Assembly: GCA_026075535.2 (NCBI GenBank)
Contig: AP026540.1
Location: forward strand, 7,998,001 to 8,062,000
DNA: 64,000 nt
Source of the DNA: Tricholoma matsutake
Lineage: Eukaryota > Basidiomycota > Agaricomycetes > Agaricales > Tricholomataceae
Reading direction: 5' to 3'
In this document: positions 21,536-33,707 of the stretch, in pieces
How positions within the stretch are numbered: position 1 is the first letter of the stretch
Layout: the number at the start of each line of letters is the position of its first letter
The notes under the pieces: model-generated
The model's database searches: none
What the model was told of the DNA's origin: nothing
The model's input: the letters and a program-made list of their open reading frames with translations, nothing else
Position numbers and translations under genes: made by a program

Positions 21536-22748
21536 TTTGGTTTGAGCGACAGGTGGTGTGGCCCAGTAGTTGGGATGGTTAATTGTGATGGTTGGTGTAC
21601 TTTTGTTGGTGGATGAGTCAGTATCAGTGTTTGATGGTGACAGTGGCGGTGATCAGCAGAGGTGCCGGCACTTTTGTCGTGTGGTTGGTAGTGTCTCAAA
21701 TTTGGCTGGTTGGCCAGAATCCTGTAGTTGCAAAATGGCAACAAGAACACATTTAGTTTTTCAAGAGGGAATATGTGAGTGTAAGAGAATCATCTCTTAC
21801 CAGTACTTCTTTGTATGCCTTATTCTATTATTCTCTTATTCTATTATTATTGGTGTCATGCATCACGTGCAACATGTTGATTATTGTACGATGTAATTTC
21901 CTAGCTTTTTCATCTTGAATTCATACCAACCTTCTGTTTATCTTGTTCGCCCTCTGAGTGTACAGAAGTACAGGAGTGCTTTTGTTTCAACTTGGACTGT
22001 ATGGAGACTGCACAAACTGAGTCTGTGCAGACTATATGGGGGACTCCACTCAGAATCTGCTCATTCCACGGACTCACTTGGAATCTGTGTGGAATCTGCT
22101 CATCCTGTGCAGACACATGGGGGAGTGTAAATTACTGCTTCAAAGGGTAGCTTGTTGACATGAAATTTAGAGACAGTGTGGATAGAGGGCAGGTTTCGGT
22201 GAGTGGGATCTGTGGAGGGGAACTGTCCTTAAGTTGATAGAGACTAATTAAACTGTGCCATCTCTTGTATTCTGAGTGCATGCTTCAAACTCCGCTCACC
22301 ATGCTCATTTCAAATTCTCCGTCGAACAGGCTAGAGCCACCCATAAAATTTGGTACAGAGCTTGTTTTCTATACAAGGATTATGGGTATAAAAAAAATCC
22401 AGAGATCGTGACCCATAGAAATATTTCCGACACTGTTTCCTCACAATCAGCAGAATTTTCTCTTACTATTCCTGTAATTTCACCAAAACTCGGACGATTT
22501 GCTCGAAACAAAATTTACGGCCATACTGATATACTGATATGTGCTGCGACCTATTCCGAGAATACCGAGATCCCAAGTGCAAGGGAACAAGAACTAATAT
22601 CGAGTTTTCAAACACCTACCCACTTTCAAACCCACCAGGGATAGTAGATTTTTCTAGATCCTTACAGGAAGTCACCCACTATTAGTTGGGTCGATTCTAG
22701 AAGGACCTCGAACTATTCATCGCTGCCGCAAAAAAGGGGGCTCACCAT
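21536..22748. other. Gene-free stretch: leader, LTR-like fragment, hAT-like end fragment
   Basis: 21536-21760 is probably the leader upstream of family 4 gag. TGTAAGAGAATCATCTCTTACC at 21779 resembles the LTR start at 61433 (TGTAAGAGTATCTCTTACC). 21960-22131 holds subterminal repeats (gactgtgtggaatctgctca type) ending in gggggagtgtaaattactg, a right end of the TTTACACTCCCCC family; no left end was found, so it is a fragment. 22132-22748 shows nothing recognisable; a 122-codon frame at 22276 has no supported function. Confidence 0.5.
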
Positions 22749-23495
22749 TCACTGCTCATGTAAGCACCGAACAACCTCGTCAATTTTCTTAACTTTCTCG
22801 TGAGTGGGCATCTGGAAAATATCTGTGAGCCATGAATTTGGGGATCCAGCAATTTGACACACATCGAAAAAAATGTGCATCTGTCGTTTTTGTTCCTCGT
22901 CCGCTGATCGCTGCCTTGCAATATATTCCACAAAGTCGAAGGCATTGGTAAATGACTCCTTTTCTCTATAATTGATGTTCCGATCCCTTCGTAATTTCAT
23001 TTGTCCGCGCTGCCTTCCGCTTTTCTGTCTCACCTGAGAATTCGAATCAGATCTGATTCTCGATCCAATCGCCGACGACGTCGACTTTATGTCCCACGCA
23101 TCTGCCTTGACATTGTCCCATCTACCCCAGCCCTCCTCCCCCCAACCTTGATCGGAATTCGCGTGCAGCCAGGGATTCTCGGAATTACAGCGCTGCCATG
23201 CATCTGACGCCTCTTGCAACGTTTCTAGGAAATGTTCAAGCCTCAGCACCTCCCCTTTCTCTGCCGCCTCGACCCCTCGGATCCAAAATGGAACCATATC
23301 TTGAACGTGATCTACATGCATCCGATTTTCTCTCATTTTCATCTCCTTTATGGTTAACGGCGGATCTTCTGCGATTGGGGTATTCCAGGCAGCTGCATCC
23401 TGAGCTAGCGGGTTCCACCACATCTCAGATTCCGCAACATTGCGGGTGTGATCTACAGAGTGCAGTTCGTGGCGTTGGGCCGTGCTGGTATTCAT
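22749..23495 (-). CDS. Unrecognised 248-aa protein (probable host gene)
   Basis: A single uninterrupted frame from ATG 23495 to TGA 22749. The protein is hydrophilic, Trp- and charge-rich, with no signal peptide or membrane segment. It includes PLTIKEMKMRENRMHVDHVQ, a helical LRLEHFLETLQEASDAWQRC, a low-complexity Gly/Trp stretch (GWGEEGWGRWD), a basic patch (RQRGQMKLRRDR) and a C-terminal helix ending EKVKKIDEVVRCLHEQ. I do not recognise a family. The balanced composition, the lack of stops among otherwise ruined neighbours, and its position beside the LCCL gene on the same strand support a real host gene. It might be the last exon of a larger gene. A regulatory or scaffold role cannot be inferred. 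Confidence 0.6.
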   Translation of the reverse strand: MNTSTAQRHELHSVDHTRNVAESEMWWNPLAQDAAAWNTPIAEDPPLTIKEMKMRENRMHVDHVQDMVPFWIRGVEAAEKGEVLRLEHFLETLQEASDAWQRCNSENPWLHANSDQGWGEEGWGRWDNVKADAWDIKSTSSAIGSRIRSDSNSQVRQKSGRQRGQMKLRRDRNINYREKESFTNAFDFVEYIARQRSADEEQKRQMHIFFDVCQIAGSPNSWLTDIFQMPTHEKVKKIDEVVRCLHEQ

Positions 23496-24384
23496 GAATT
23501 CGACATGTCCATTGTTGGGTGGCGTGCAGACGTTACAGAACCATCTATCTAGACTCGGCGATTGTGTAAAGTCTGCGCAACAGAATTATTTCAAGTTACT
23601 GAGCGATTATTTATCAATTGGGCGCACGATGTGGCTTGATGAATGTTAATCTCGCAGATGAGGTCGAAGACGAAGACATACTTATTTGATTGCACCTGCG
23701 GGAGTAGGCGACTTCATGGCTTGGGTGTAAATAGATATAAATAAATGTCTTTCCGCCAAGTACTATCACGGGTGTTGCACAGTCACCTAGTGTTGCAAAA
23801 TGGCCTCGTAAAACAACTCCAGCCACAGCCTCAAGGCTTCTGGATCAGATGTATTTATGCATAATAGATAGTTATCTTTCTATTTGTGTTAAGTAGCACG
23901 CTGTGATAAAATTTGCAACACTAGGTGAATTCGTTGTCTGCCATCGTCCTTTACATCAACGCAATATAAAAAGATAAGGGCAACAAAGACTTGAAGTTGA
24001 CGTTGTAGGCTACCTTGGATCTCTTACATCAAGAGATTTGAAGGAGCCATTGTGAAGGAGCCATTGTGGAGATACAAAAAAATTTGCAACAGCCTACGAT
24101 GGTATTGGCTCAATTATTAGCGATGTGCGTGACCCAGACAGTTGACCTGAGTCTAACACATCGACGCGCGCTCATGGGTACGAGGGAGTGTAGGTCCTCT
24201 TTGGAATGGTCGCCGACACCACATTCTTATCCAGCTGAAAATATTCCTAGGTTAGACATGTACAACTATTCGAGTTTCTGCCTATTATACGCCAAGTTCC
24301 GGTTCTACTAGCAAGGCCATTTGCAGATTGCTTGTACATCGCAAAAACAGTATGGTAGGTGTTGATCAAGCCCAACGATGATTT
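23496..24384. other. Intergenic region with a short hAT-type inverted repeat
   Basis: No gene seen. 23784-23927 is bounded by CACCTAGTGTTGCAAA and its complement (tttgcaacactaggtg), resembling a 140-bp hAT-type MITE with TAGTG tips, though the flanks do not show a clear 8-bp duplication. A short direct repeat gaaggagccattgt occurs twice at about 24040-24066. Confidence 0.45.
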
Positions 24385-26482
24385 TCACGAAGGTCCCGGG
24401 AGCGGATCTACCCATGTCCTATTCGGCCATAATATTGCAGGCATTGTGAAATCCCCCGCCGTGCCTCCTGATGTAAACTATTCCCAGATGAGACAAGCGT
24501 ACAATATAACCTTGAAGGCACTTACAGCCAACCTGAAGAAGTGGGGTGTTGAAGGGTTGAAGGCGGCGAGAGAAAAGTTGAGTGCAGCTCCCACGTATCT
24601 TTCTACATCATCCACTATGAGGGCAAAACCATCCCAACCAGCAGCGAGTACATCCCACGCAATGGTCTGATTCGCGAAAGGGACAGAGGTATTGTACGTT
24701 GTCGAATTTGTCAAAAAGGTCGGTAATGGCGACCCGAGTGGACCATCTTGGCGAAGCTGTGTAGGTGTAAAATATCATAACTTAACACAAACAGCATGCA
24801 TTATAACAGGACGCACGTCAGCAGATGTCTGTAAGATCGAGTCGAATCCGAAGGCAGCAGCGCCATTCAAGAACATCCCTAGTAAAAAGCCTTGATAGAT
24901 GGCAGACCATCTTGTGGGAAATCCAGTTCCAGGCATGAGTACCATTGATATAATGTAATGGTGCAATCGTAGCTGTAGGCCCGGTAATTGTGATATCACT
25001 AGCGTGACCAAACCTCCAAGGATGTACCATCCAGCATAATATGGAAGCCAGCCAGTTTTACGAATGACTCGGATTTGGTTCGTTACCATAATCGCTACAA
25101 TAACAATGATGATAGCAAGCGCAGTGATGGCATCTGATCGTTTCGTGAGGTCAGAAGCCGTGAGGCGACTAATGGGAATCTTATCAGTTGTTAGGTTGGT
25201 AAGCACTCCAGCCCAAAAAGGCGCAAGGTACCAGACCGCTGCTTCCACGGGAGCTTTAGCGAATGCCGGCAAAGTGAAACGGAACGCCAGTCGCCAGAAT
25301 GCGTAGGCAATAAAGAGAGCTGGCAAAAATGTGCCAAATGCAACATCGAGAGGTGGGGGAGAACTTCGCAGTTGTGAAAATAGGGCGACGTGCCAATATC
25401 CGATGGAGACAATGCACCAGTAGAGAATGATGGGCTTGGGCCTGAGAATGACAAAGAGAAACCAAGTGACGAGGATGTTGACTGTAAGTGCATCATCACG
25501 GCGATCTTCGCAATGGCTTAGAGGGATTGATTGAAGAAATCTGAACGAGAGGGGGAATACTGTCGGGAAACCAATAGATTGAAGTCCATTTGCAGTCATC
25601 GGGAGGAAATTCGTGAAATTCCCAATCAGCTCTAGTGAACCACATCCTCCTTTGGAGTTGCGAATTAAACCGCTGCAGTAGAGGCATGGCAGTGAGTGAT
25701 CACTGCACGTCCTTCTGAATGAAAGCCACGCACGCTTGAGTGGCAGCAGCACATATAAAAGTGTCTCCTCGATATGTTCGATTCACGTCACCCCCACCCA
25801 CGATAAGAGGCTCGAACACCACTTGTTCATTTCCGACCGTTCGAGGATTCTGCAGCGTGACGCTTTTACACTGTGCGGGACATCGGAAGTCAAAAGTAAA
25901 GTTGGTAAATGGTCCACAGAGCTCTCCGTCGAGGCTACAACCATCATTGGCCATCCAGAATACCGTAGTACAACCGATTGATGAGGACCCAGGTACAAGG
26001 AAGGATTGTGCGCGCGAGAAAAATGCAAATCCTATAATGTACACTGCCCCAAGAACAAGGAGAAGCCAGGGACTCGTCAACGGTCGGGTCAGTCTGATCA
26101 GACTTGATTCGAGACGTAAAACCACATCTCGCCCTCGAATCTTCAAGTCGACGTTCAAGAGAGGGTAAGGTTCTTGGAACACTCAAATACACATCATTGC
26201 GGGGGTGCAAGGCAATCACGAACCTGGGAGTTCAACTTTGGGCCTGGGACCATTCCAATACACCGAGATCCGGGTAAGCCTGCTGTAGAATCCAGGATAT
26301 CTAGACGCAAATCGTTTGCAGGAACGCCATGCATCGTGATGATGACGAGGAGCTGTTGCTTCGGAGTCGAACTGATACTCTTCAGGTCGAAAGCCTCTTT
26401 CCAGCATGGGCTTCACATCGCCTGAAGATGCAAGGATTTCGACCGGATGCAACGTTGACATAGAGCCTGAGCCGACCTCCAT
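24385..26482 (-). CDS. LCCL-domain multi-pass membrane protein (spliced host gene)
   Basis: Start ATG 26482 (MEVGSGSMSTLHPVEIL). Exons on minus: 26482-26224, 26181-25734, 25672-24817, 24756-24526 and a last exon of about 24467-24385. Introns of 42, 61, 60 and about 58 bp have GT...AG ends (GTGCGT donors at introns 2 and 3). Exons 1-4 total 1,794 bp, a multiple of three. After a membrane segment (LVLGAVYIIGFAFFSRAQSF) comes the LCCL-type domain (IGCTTVFW, CGPFTNFTFDFRCPAQC, EPLIVGGGDVNRTYRGDTFIC, GGCGSLELIGNF), then several hydrophobic helices (NILVTWFLFVILRPKP, YWCIVSIGYWHVALFSQ, AITALAIIIVIVAIMV) and GWLPYYAGWYILGG. This matches the fungal LCCL membrane-protein family; the molecular role is not established. 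The final junction is uncertain: the natural C-terminus (WVDPLPGPS) is one base out of phase with the GTAAGT donor at 24525. Confidence 0.85.
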
Positions 26483-26788
26483 GGCTAGTGACCAGGGTTG
26501 ATGCGTGTAAGGTAGAATTCATCCATAACCAACGAACGTCACATCACCAGCGTGACAATCTCCATAACAAGGAATTTGTTACAAAATCAATTTCTCCGTA
26601 GCACACAGACACTTTATCCGAAAAGCGTTTTCAGGGAAATGTTTTACTAACTTACTAACTTACTTAATAACTTATTTAGAGCATGTTCGGCAATGGAAAT
26701 TCAGAAAATACTCACATAAGCTCAAGGCAGCCGAGCAATGCCGAGATTGTGACATGGGTGTGACCATCTACAGTCAACGTTCCTTATC
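26483..26788. other. Intergenic, nothing identified
   Basis: A/T-rich stretch with tactaacttactaacttact (26648) and agagcatgttcggcaatgg (26679), the latter a possible left end of the Harbinger element. No matching right terminus was found. Confidence 0.3.
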
Positions 26789-27798
26789 ATGCACGAAACC
26801 CGCCTCTCGTCGAAGAGCCCATCAATCCCAGATGTCGATCCCACTGGTGATTCTGCTGCTGATGTGCTCGGAGATCCGGGTGCCCAGTGCTCCTGGACCA
26901 AGCAAGAGGAGGAGCTTCTGATCCTATTTCTCTGTGATAACAAAGATAAGCAGGCCGATGGTGGTAACTTTCAAGTTAGAGCCGTCATCTGGAATGATGC
27001 TGTCAAACACCTGGTACCATATCGCAAGAAGGGGGGTGTGAAGACAGTGAAAGCATGCCAGTCCAAGTATGCACAGGTACATGATTGTCTCAGTTATTTG
27101 ATTTCTGGACTAACTGTTGCATCTAGTTACGATCTGCTTACAACATGGTTGCCACTCTGAAGGGCCTCTCAGGGTTTTCATGGGATGCTGAATGTGGGAT
27201 GAATATTGGTGTAAATGAGAAATGTGCTTGGGATGTGTATACAGAAGTATGCCTTACCCAGGAAGTTACCCTTCATTGATCAAGCATTCTGATTGTGATT
27301 ACTGGCTAGAAACACCTGGGTGCGAAGTCTTATGCACACAAGAGTTTTGTGCTGTACGATCTCATGGCTCCACTTATGCCCAGCCTCAGAAATGGTAGCT
27401 ATGCCTTTCATCCATCACAACAATCCAGGGGTACTGCTAGTATGATGTCAGTAGACCAACAACCACCTGAAACTGAGGGATCTGATCAAATGGATACTGG
27501 TTGCCTGGCTACTCCCCCAGTAAATGCCATGGATGATGGTGATCCTGGTCTACCACCCTTGTCACTGCAGCCTCCACCACCCTCATCTCCCCAGTGTCTG
27601 ACACCATCTGTGGCATCCACATACGCCACATCTACATCTGCTATGTTGACATCTACATCCTCCAAGTGCAAACAGTCTGTGCTCGAGCTCCATTCAGAGA
27701 CCAAAAGGGCTTGCACAACAATGCCTCTCTCTGGTGCAGTTGCACTAAATGGAATCAAGGAGACCCTAGTTACATTTAATAATACTATAGAGCATACT

Positions 27799-28504
27799 TG
27801 TCAAGAACCGTTCCTCGCCTGATCAGAACCCGCATCCGTCTGACCCTTTCCCACACATCGAACCTGATTTTTGTCCATGCCTCCCAATTTTGTTCCCGGC
27901 CGCCTTGCACTGCCCACACTGCTGTGCACCAGGCCACCTTGTACAGCATCCACAGCTGCCTTCCCAAGGCTGCCATCTCTATTGCAAATTTGACTACGGA
28001 TTCCTGTGTGGCTCCCACTAGATAATTTATCTACGCAGTCGAGACACTGCCGCAGTCTTCATTCCTGTTCCGCATTATTCTGGACTACAGTATTTAAGCT
28101 TAGTTAGTTTCGCCTTGTATTTCTCAGTTCATATATCGACATAGACTCAACTTTAATCTGCCAATCCAAACCTCCTTCTACTCCAACCTCAGTTCTCTAA
28201 GAGTCTGAACTCCATTTGACTTGACCTCCAGTCTCCCTCTGAAGTTCTAACCTCATCTGAACTTAACCTAAGTCCCTCCGTACTCCTTCCTGCGTTTACC
28301 CGCACTTTCCCGCTCCTACCTCCAAACCTCCAACTTGAAATTAGGACACCAGACGAGGTGAAAGGCACAGCTTCTTACAAGCTGAAGCCAAGTCCTTTCC
28401 GTTTCCCCTCCTGCAGAATCCGCAACGACCCAACAACCTTCTGTAAACAACACCTGCAGTGTCCGATTGGATTCCGACGAACCCTCTAGGATCAGTTCTT
28501 AACA
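27799..28504 (+). repeat. 5' LTR of family 2 copy 2
   Basis: TG...CA ends. Contains agtatttaagcttagttagt (28089), the same TATA-like context as in copy 1, followed by a pyrimidine-rich leader. Nearly identical to 34832-35525. Confidence 0.93.
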
Positions 28505-28542
28505 GTATATATGAACTCACACTTCACTCGTCCATTTCCTCT

Positions 28543-29936
28543 CTATGACCCCTACCGAGACCCACCAGCGCACAACAAGAAATTCCCAACGCGCCGGTAC
28601 TATTCCAGGGATCTCTGCAATCCAGCGATCCACCCTTTCTGACCCTTGACCCGCCACTACTTTTGGAGTGTCTTCCAGACCCTCAAACATCTTCCAACAA
28701 ATCGGCTCAGGAGCCCCATCAATCAGTGCCAATCTCATGTCCACCTGTGCCCTGCAACCTTCCGGCAACCCAAAAGGTTTTTGATCAAGAACTCCCCTTG
28801 AGTACGTAGGGGCCATCAACCAGCCTGAACCCTTTGGGTTGGAAGATCCTGGTCTAGAGGATGGACCCCCCGGTGGACCCGACAACCCTAGTGGTCCTGA
28901 CGGCCCTGGGGGTCACCCCGATCCCAATGATCCTGAGGATCAACCTCCCGCAGGGGAACACCCTGACCCAGGGGATAGGTTCATAGATGTCCTTTACAAC
29001 CTCTCGGAGAGTATCCGCACCCTTCATCAGAATAACACACCCAAGACCGAGAAAATCAAAGTTTGCGACCCCAACACTTTCGATGGCGCCAATCCAAAGA
29101 AACTTAAAGACTCCCTAGTCTCCTGCAATCTTCATTTCCATGACCGTCCGCACATATTTTCCTCTGATGAGAAAAAGATCATATTCATCCTTTCTTATCT
29201 TAAGGGATCAGCTCTCAGTTGGTTTGAGCCTGGTCTTAATGACCCAACAGATTCCGCACACTGGATGTGGGACTATGATGCTTTCCTCGCCGAGCTGGAA
29301 AGCAACTTCGGTCCGCACAACCCGGTTGGAGACATGGAAAAAGCTCTCTCTGACTTAGCAATGAAGAAAGGTGGTCATATCACGAAATATAATGTTGACT
29401 TCTGGGAATTAGCTTCTAGGGTCAACTGGAATGAAGCAGCCCTTCGTGACCGCTATTTCCGCGGTCTTCCGCTCCAGCTTCGCATAGAAGTTCTCTGGGG
29501 TGGTAAACCCAATACTCTTGCAGAACTGCGCTTGAAAGCACAGGACAGTGATGACATGTACTGGATGCAAGAAGACGAATCCTGTTTCGAAACAAAGAAT
29601 TCCAGTAACATCACTAACTCTAGTTGGAAGGACTCTTCCAAAAGCCCTTCCCTGTCGACAAACCAAGCCTCTTCAAAGTCTGCCCGCGGTAACACCTCCA
29701 ACCAGCAGTCTTCCACAACAAAGAACACTTCCCAGGACAAGCCCAAGTTGTCCATCTCTGATAAGTTGGGGAAGAATGGCAAGCTTACTGGGGAGGAACA
29801 AGAACGTCGCATGAGAGAATGACTTTGTCTCTACTGCAGTGAGGAAGGGCACGTAGCAGGAAACTGCCCAAAATCCAAAGCCGCAAAAGCCCAGGCATCC
29901 ACTGTTGTTCCCGAGACTACGGACTCGGAAAAATAG
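28543..29936 (+). pseudogene. Gag of family 2 copy 2
   Basis: An initial MTPTETHQRTTRNSQ (28543) is followed by a frame break. The main frame from 28839 (PGLEDGPPGGPDNPSG...) has a Gly/Pro/Asp-rich N-terminus, capsid-like KIKVCDPNTFDGANPKKL, LKGSALSWFEPGLNDPTDSA, ELESNFGPHNPVGDMEKAL, VDFWELASRVNWNEAALRD, and a Ser/Asn/Lys-rich tail. A TGA near 29820 precedes an intact CCHC knuckle CLYCSEEGHVAGNC. The frame ends at TAG 29934. The intact capsid shows what element A split in copy 1. Confidence 0.9.
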
Positions 29937-29977
29937 TCCACAACCCTCAGGATACAGCCATTGGGGCTGGGGGTTGC
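29927..29977 (+). promoter_or_regulatory. -1 frameshift signal, family 2 copy 2 (slippery site altered)
   Basis: Gag ends TCG GAA AAA TAG. The stem CAACCCTC (29941-29948) pairs with 29969-29976 (8 bp with one G-U), 7 bases after the A run. The -1 frame opens as IVHNPQDTAIGAGGC into the protease. The heptamer GGAAAAA is a weaker slippery site than copy 1's seven A's, possibly a decayed version. Confidence 0.65.
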
Positions 29978-32900
29978 ATTGACCTTACCCACTTGGCTGC
30001 CTACGTTCGTCTCAATGTGTCTGCTCTTTCCGACCCTGAGTCCCTAACCATTCTTTTAACCTTTCCCAACTCTTCTGCCCCTTTCCGAACCCTTATCGAC
30101 TCTGGATCCTCCCACTGCTTCCTTGACTCCTCTTTCATGTTGAATAACCAACTCAGCACAGAATCCATTAACCTGATCGGTTTATGACTCTTTGATGGAT
30201 CTTGCAACTCCACCATAACTCAGGTCATCAAACTTCCAGTCACCTTCCCTGCCGGTGAAGTGTTCAATTTGTCATTTTATGTAACCTCACTCGACTCTTC
30301 CTGTTCTGCCGTACTCGGTCATAACTGGCTGAAGCAATACAATCCGTTGATTGACTGGTCTTCAAGCCAACTTGGTTTCTGCTCTGCAGATCATAGAGAT
30401 CCAGCACCCCTGATGTCACCTTTGTCCCCAAATCTTCCAGTAGAAATCCTTGACTCCTCCACACTTTCCGAAACCCCTATTCCTCCTAAAATTACACCCC
30501 CCAACATCTCCTTCATCAACGCTGCCGCTTATGCATGTGCTAGCAAACTTCCTGGGGCAGTAGCTTTTCAGATGACCTTCGCTCCAGAAGGGTTATCTGC
30601 CTGCTCTGCCCAATCTGCTAACTCATCTGACCTCTCCAATATTCCACCCGAGTATCACAAATTCACTGATATCTTTAATAAGACTAAAGCAGATACCCTT
30701 CCTCTGCATCGGTCTTATGACCTCAAGATAGAGACAGAAGACAATACTCCTCTGCCTCCGGGCTGAATGTATTCTCTCTCCCCCTCTGAATTAGAAGCCT
30801 TACGAGTCTTTATTGACGAAAATGTCTGCTCAGGTTTCATCTGGCCATCCAAGTCTCCGCATGGCGCTCCGATTCTCTTTGTCAAGAAGAAGGACGGTAG
30901 TCTCTGACTTTGTGTCGACTACCAAGGACTTAACCGTCTTATGAAGAAAGACCACTACCCACTTCCTCTCATCTCCAACCTACTTGACTCTCCCCGCAAA
31001 GCTTGCTTATTCACCAAGATAGACTTGCAGCATGCTTATCACCTAGTCCGCATCGCTGATGGTGATGAGTGGAAAACTACTTTCCACACCCGCTATGGAT
31101 CCTTCGAGTTGTTGGTGGTTCCCTTTGGACTCACTAATGCACCCGCAGCTTTACAGCAGTTTATGAACGACATCTTCAGTGACATGCTGGATGTTTGTGT
31201 CATCATATACCTCGACGACATCCTGATCTATTCCGATGACAAGTCCCAGCACGGGGCTCACATCAAAGAAGTCCTCTGCCATCTCCGGAAAAATGGACTT
31301 TACGCCTCTCCACAGAAATGTGAGTTCCACAAAGACACCGTCGAATATTTAGGTTTCATCCTTTCACCGGATGGACTGCAGATGTCTGAGGATAAAGTCA
31401 AAACTGTGCTTGACTGGCCCAAGCCTAGGAAATTAAGGATATTCAATCCTTCTTAGGCTTTTGCAACTTTTACCGCCGCTTCATTAATGGCTACTCAGAC
31501 ATTGTCATCCCACTCACCCGCTTGACGCGGAAATCTGCACCCTGGGACTTCAACAAGAAGTGCCGCGACACTTTTGAAAAGCTCAAACAAGAATTCACCC
31601 ACACTCCCGTCTTAATGCAATGGGTACCTGACTCACAGATGGTACTCGAAACCGATGCTTCCGACTATGCCTTAGTGGCTATCCTTTCAGTTTACACTGT
31701 GGATGGAGAAATCCATCCGGTCACTTTTCATTCATGCTCCTTCAATCCTGCTGAACTAAATCACGACACTCATGATAAGGAACTCTTGGCCATTTTCGAA
31801 GCCTTCAAACACTGGTGGCAGTATTTCAAGGGTTCCACAAACCCGGTTGATGTGGTCACCGACCACAAAAATCTTGAGTACTTCAGCACTACCAAGTTGC
31901 TCACCCGCCGCCAGGCCCGTTGGTCTGAGTACCTTTCCCAGTTCAATCTTGTCATCCGCTTCCGCCCTGGAAAATTAGGGGCCAAGCCAGACGTGCTCAC
32001 TAGATGTTGGGACATCTACCGCAAAGGGGGAAATAGCGACTTTGCCTACGTAAACCCAACCAACTTCCAACCTGTATTCACACAGGAACAGCTCACCTCT
32101 TCCCTTCACGCCACCTATTTCGCCACACCCATCCTTCGACAAGCAGTAATCATGGATGTTGAGAGACTTCACCATGACATCTGCACCTCCCTACCCCTTG
32201 ACCCCTTATCATCCGCACATCTTCTGACACCTGTTGACCCCAACTGGACCATAGATGAGGCAGGTCTTCTCTGCCACTTTGACTTGATTTATGTTCCAGA
32301 CGTCGCGGATCTTTGCCTCAAGGTCCTTCAGTACAAACACGATCACATCCTCTCTGGCCACTTCGGACAAAACAAAACCCAGCAGCTTGTCTGCCGGGAA
32401 TATGACTGGCCAAACCTCCGCACCTTTGTGCAGGAATTCTGCAAATCCTGTACCACTTGCAAACGATCCAAATCACCTCAACACAAGCCCTATGGGTTTC
32501 TAAAGCAACTTCCGGTTCCAGAACAACCTTGGAACTCCATCTCCATGGATTTCATTGAGCAATCACCCGACTCCGATGGTCACACTGCTATCCTGGTCAT
32601 CGTTGACTGTCTCACCAAACAAGGCATCTTCATCCCAACTGTCAATGAAATCACAGCCCAAGAACTAGCCAACCTGTTCGTCCTCCACATCTTCTCCAAG
32701 CATGGCGTTCCATCGCACGTCACTTGCGACTGGGGATCTGAGTTTGTCTCCCATTTCTTCTGCTCCCTCAGAAAAGTGCTCGACATGCGGATCCACTTCA
32801 CTTCCAGTTATCACCTGCAAGGTGATGGTCAGACAGAATGACTTAATCAGACCTTGGAGCAGTACCTCCGGATCTTCTGCAACTATCAGCAGGACGACTG

Positions 32901-33621
32901 GTCTCACCTCTTACCCTTGGGCAAATTTGCTTACAACAATGCTCCTTCTGCCTCTACAGGCATATCCCCTTTCTTTGCCAACAAAGGCTATCACCCAAAC
33001 ATTTCCATCTTTCCAGAATGTGACTTAGCTTCACAGCGCGCCCACGAGTTTGTCATCGACTTAGATGACCTTCATCAGGAGCTTTGGAAACAGCTTGCGG
33101 CCGCTCAAGAGCATTATCAAGGTCCTGCAGACAAACATCGGGCACCTGCACCCGACTTCAACATTGGTGACTCTGCCTACGTCACTGCGGAAAATATCTG
33201 CACCACGTGTCCTTCCAAGAAACTTTCCAAAAAGAACCATGGCCCCTTCAAAATCATCGCTTGCCCGGGCACTCACTCAGTCACCCTGTGGCTCCTGGAT
33301 CACATGCGGGCCATTCACCCTGTTTTCCATGTCTCTCAACTAGAGAAGCACTCCCCAAACACAATTCCAAATCGAGTACAACCTCCACCTCCTCCGATCA
33401 CCATTGACGACGAGCTCAAATATGAGATTCCCAAAGTCCTCGACTCCAAAGTTGACAACCGACGTTGCTGCAAGATTCTCTACCTCGTCTGATGGGAAGG
33501 TTACCAGGGAACCGATGAAGAGACCTCCTGGCTACCTGTTACAGAACTTGACCATGCCCAAGAACTCCTTGCGGATTTTCACACCCACTACCTGCAGAAA
33601 CCCGGACCATTACCCGCTTAA
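29933..33621 (+). pseudogene. Pol polyprotein of family 2 copy 2 (protease, RT, RNase H, integrase, chromodomain)
   Basis: Protease TLIDSGSSHCFLD; RT with [18 protein letters not shown] and an intact YLDD box near 31210; RNase H TDASDYALVAILS; integrase HDHILSGHFGQNK...CKSCTTCKRSK with D in ISMDFIEQ, D in TCDWGSEFVS and E in GDGQTE. It ends in a chromodomain (YEIPKVLDSKVDN...WEGYQGTDEETSWLP). Interrupted by TGA at 30185, 30764, 30905, 32839 and 33490 and by one missing base near 31445. All five stops are TGA, several where copy 1 has an Arg codon (CGC or CGA). Frame ends TAA 33619-33621. Confidence 0.9.
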
Positions 33622-33707
33622 AGACTATTCACGTTACTTATTCACTCAGTCTGAACTCAGAAACAAACTTTATTGAAAAAAGATTTTTTTTGGATCCGAC
33701 TGGATCC

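Noticed and set aside
22276..22644. 122-codon plus-strand frame
   Set aside because: No recognisable domain, next to transposon fragments; kept only as a remark.
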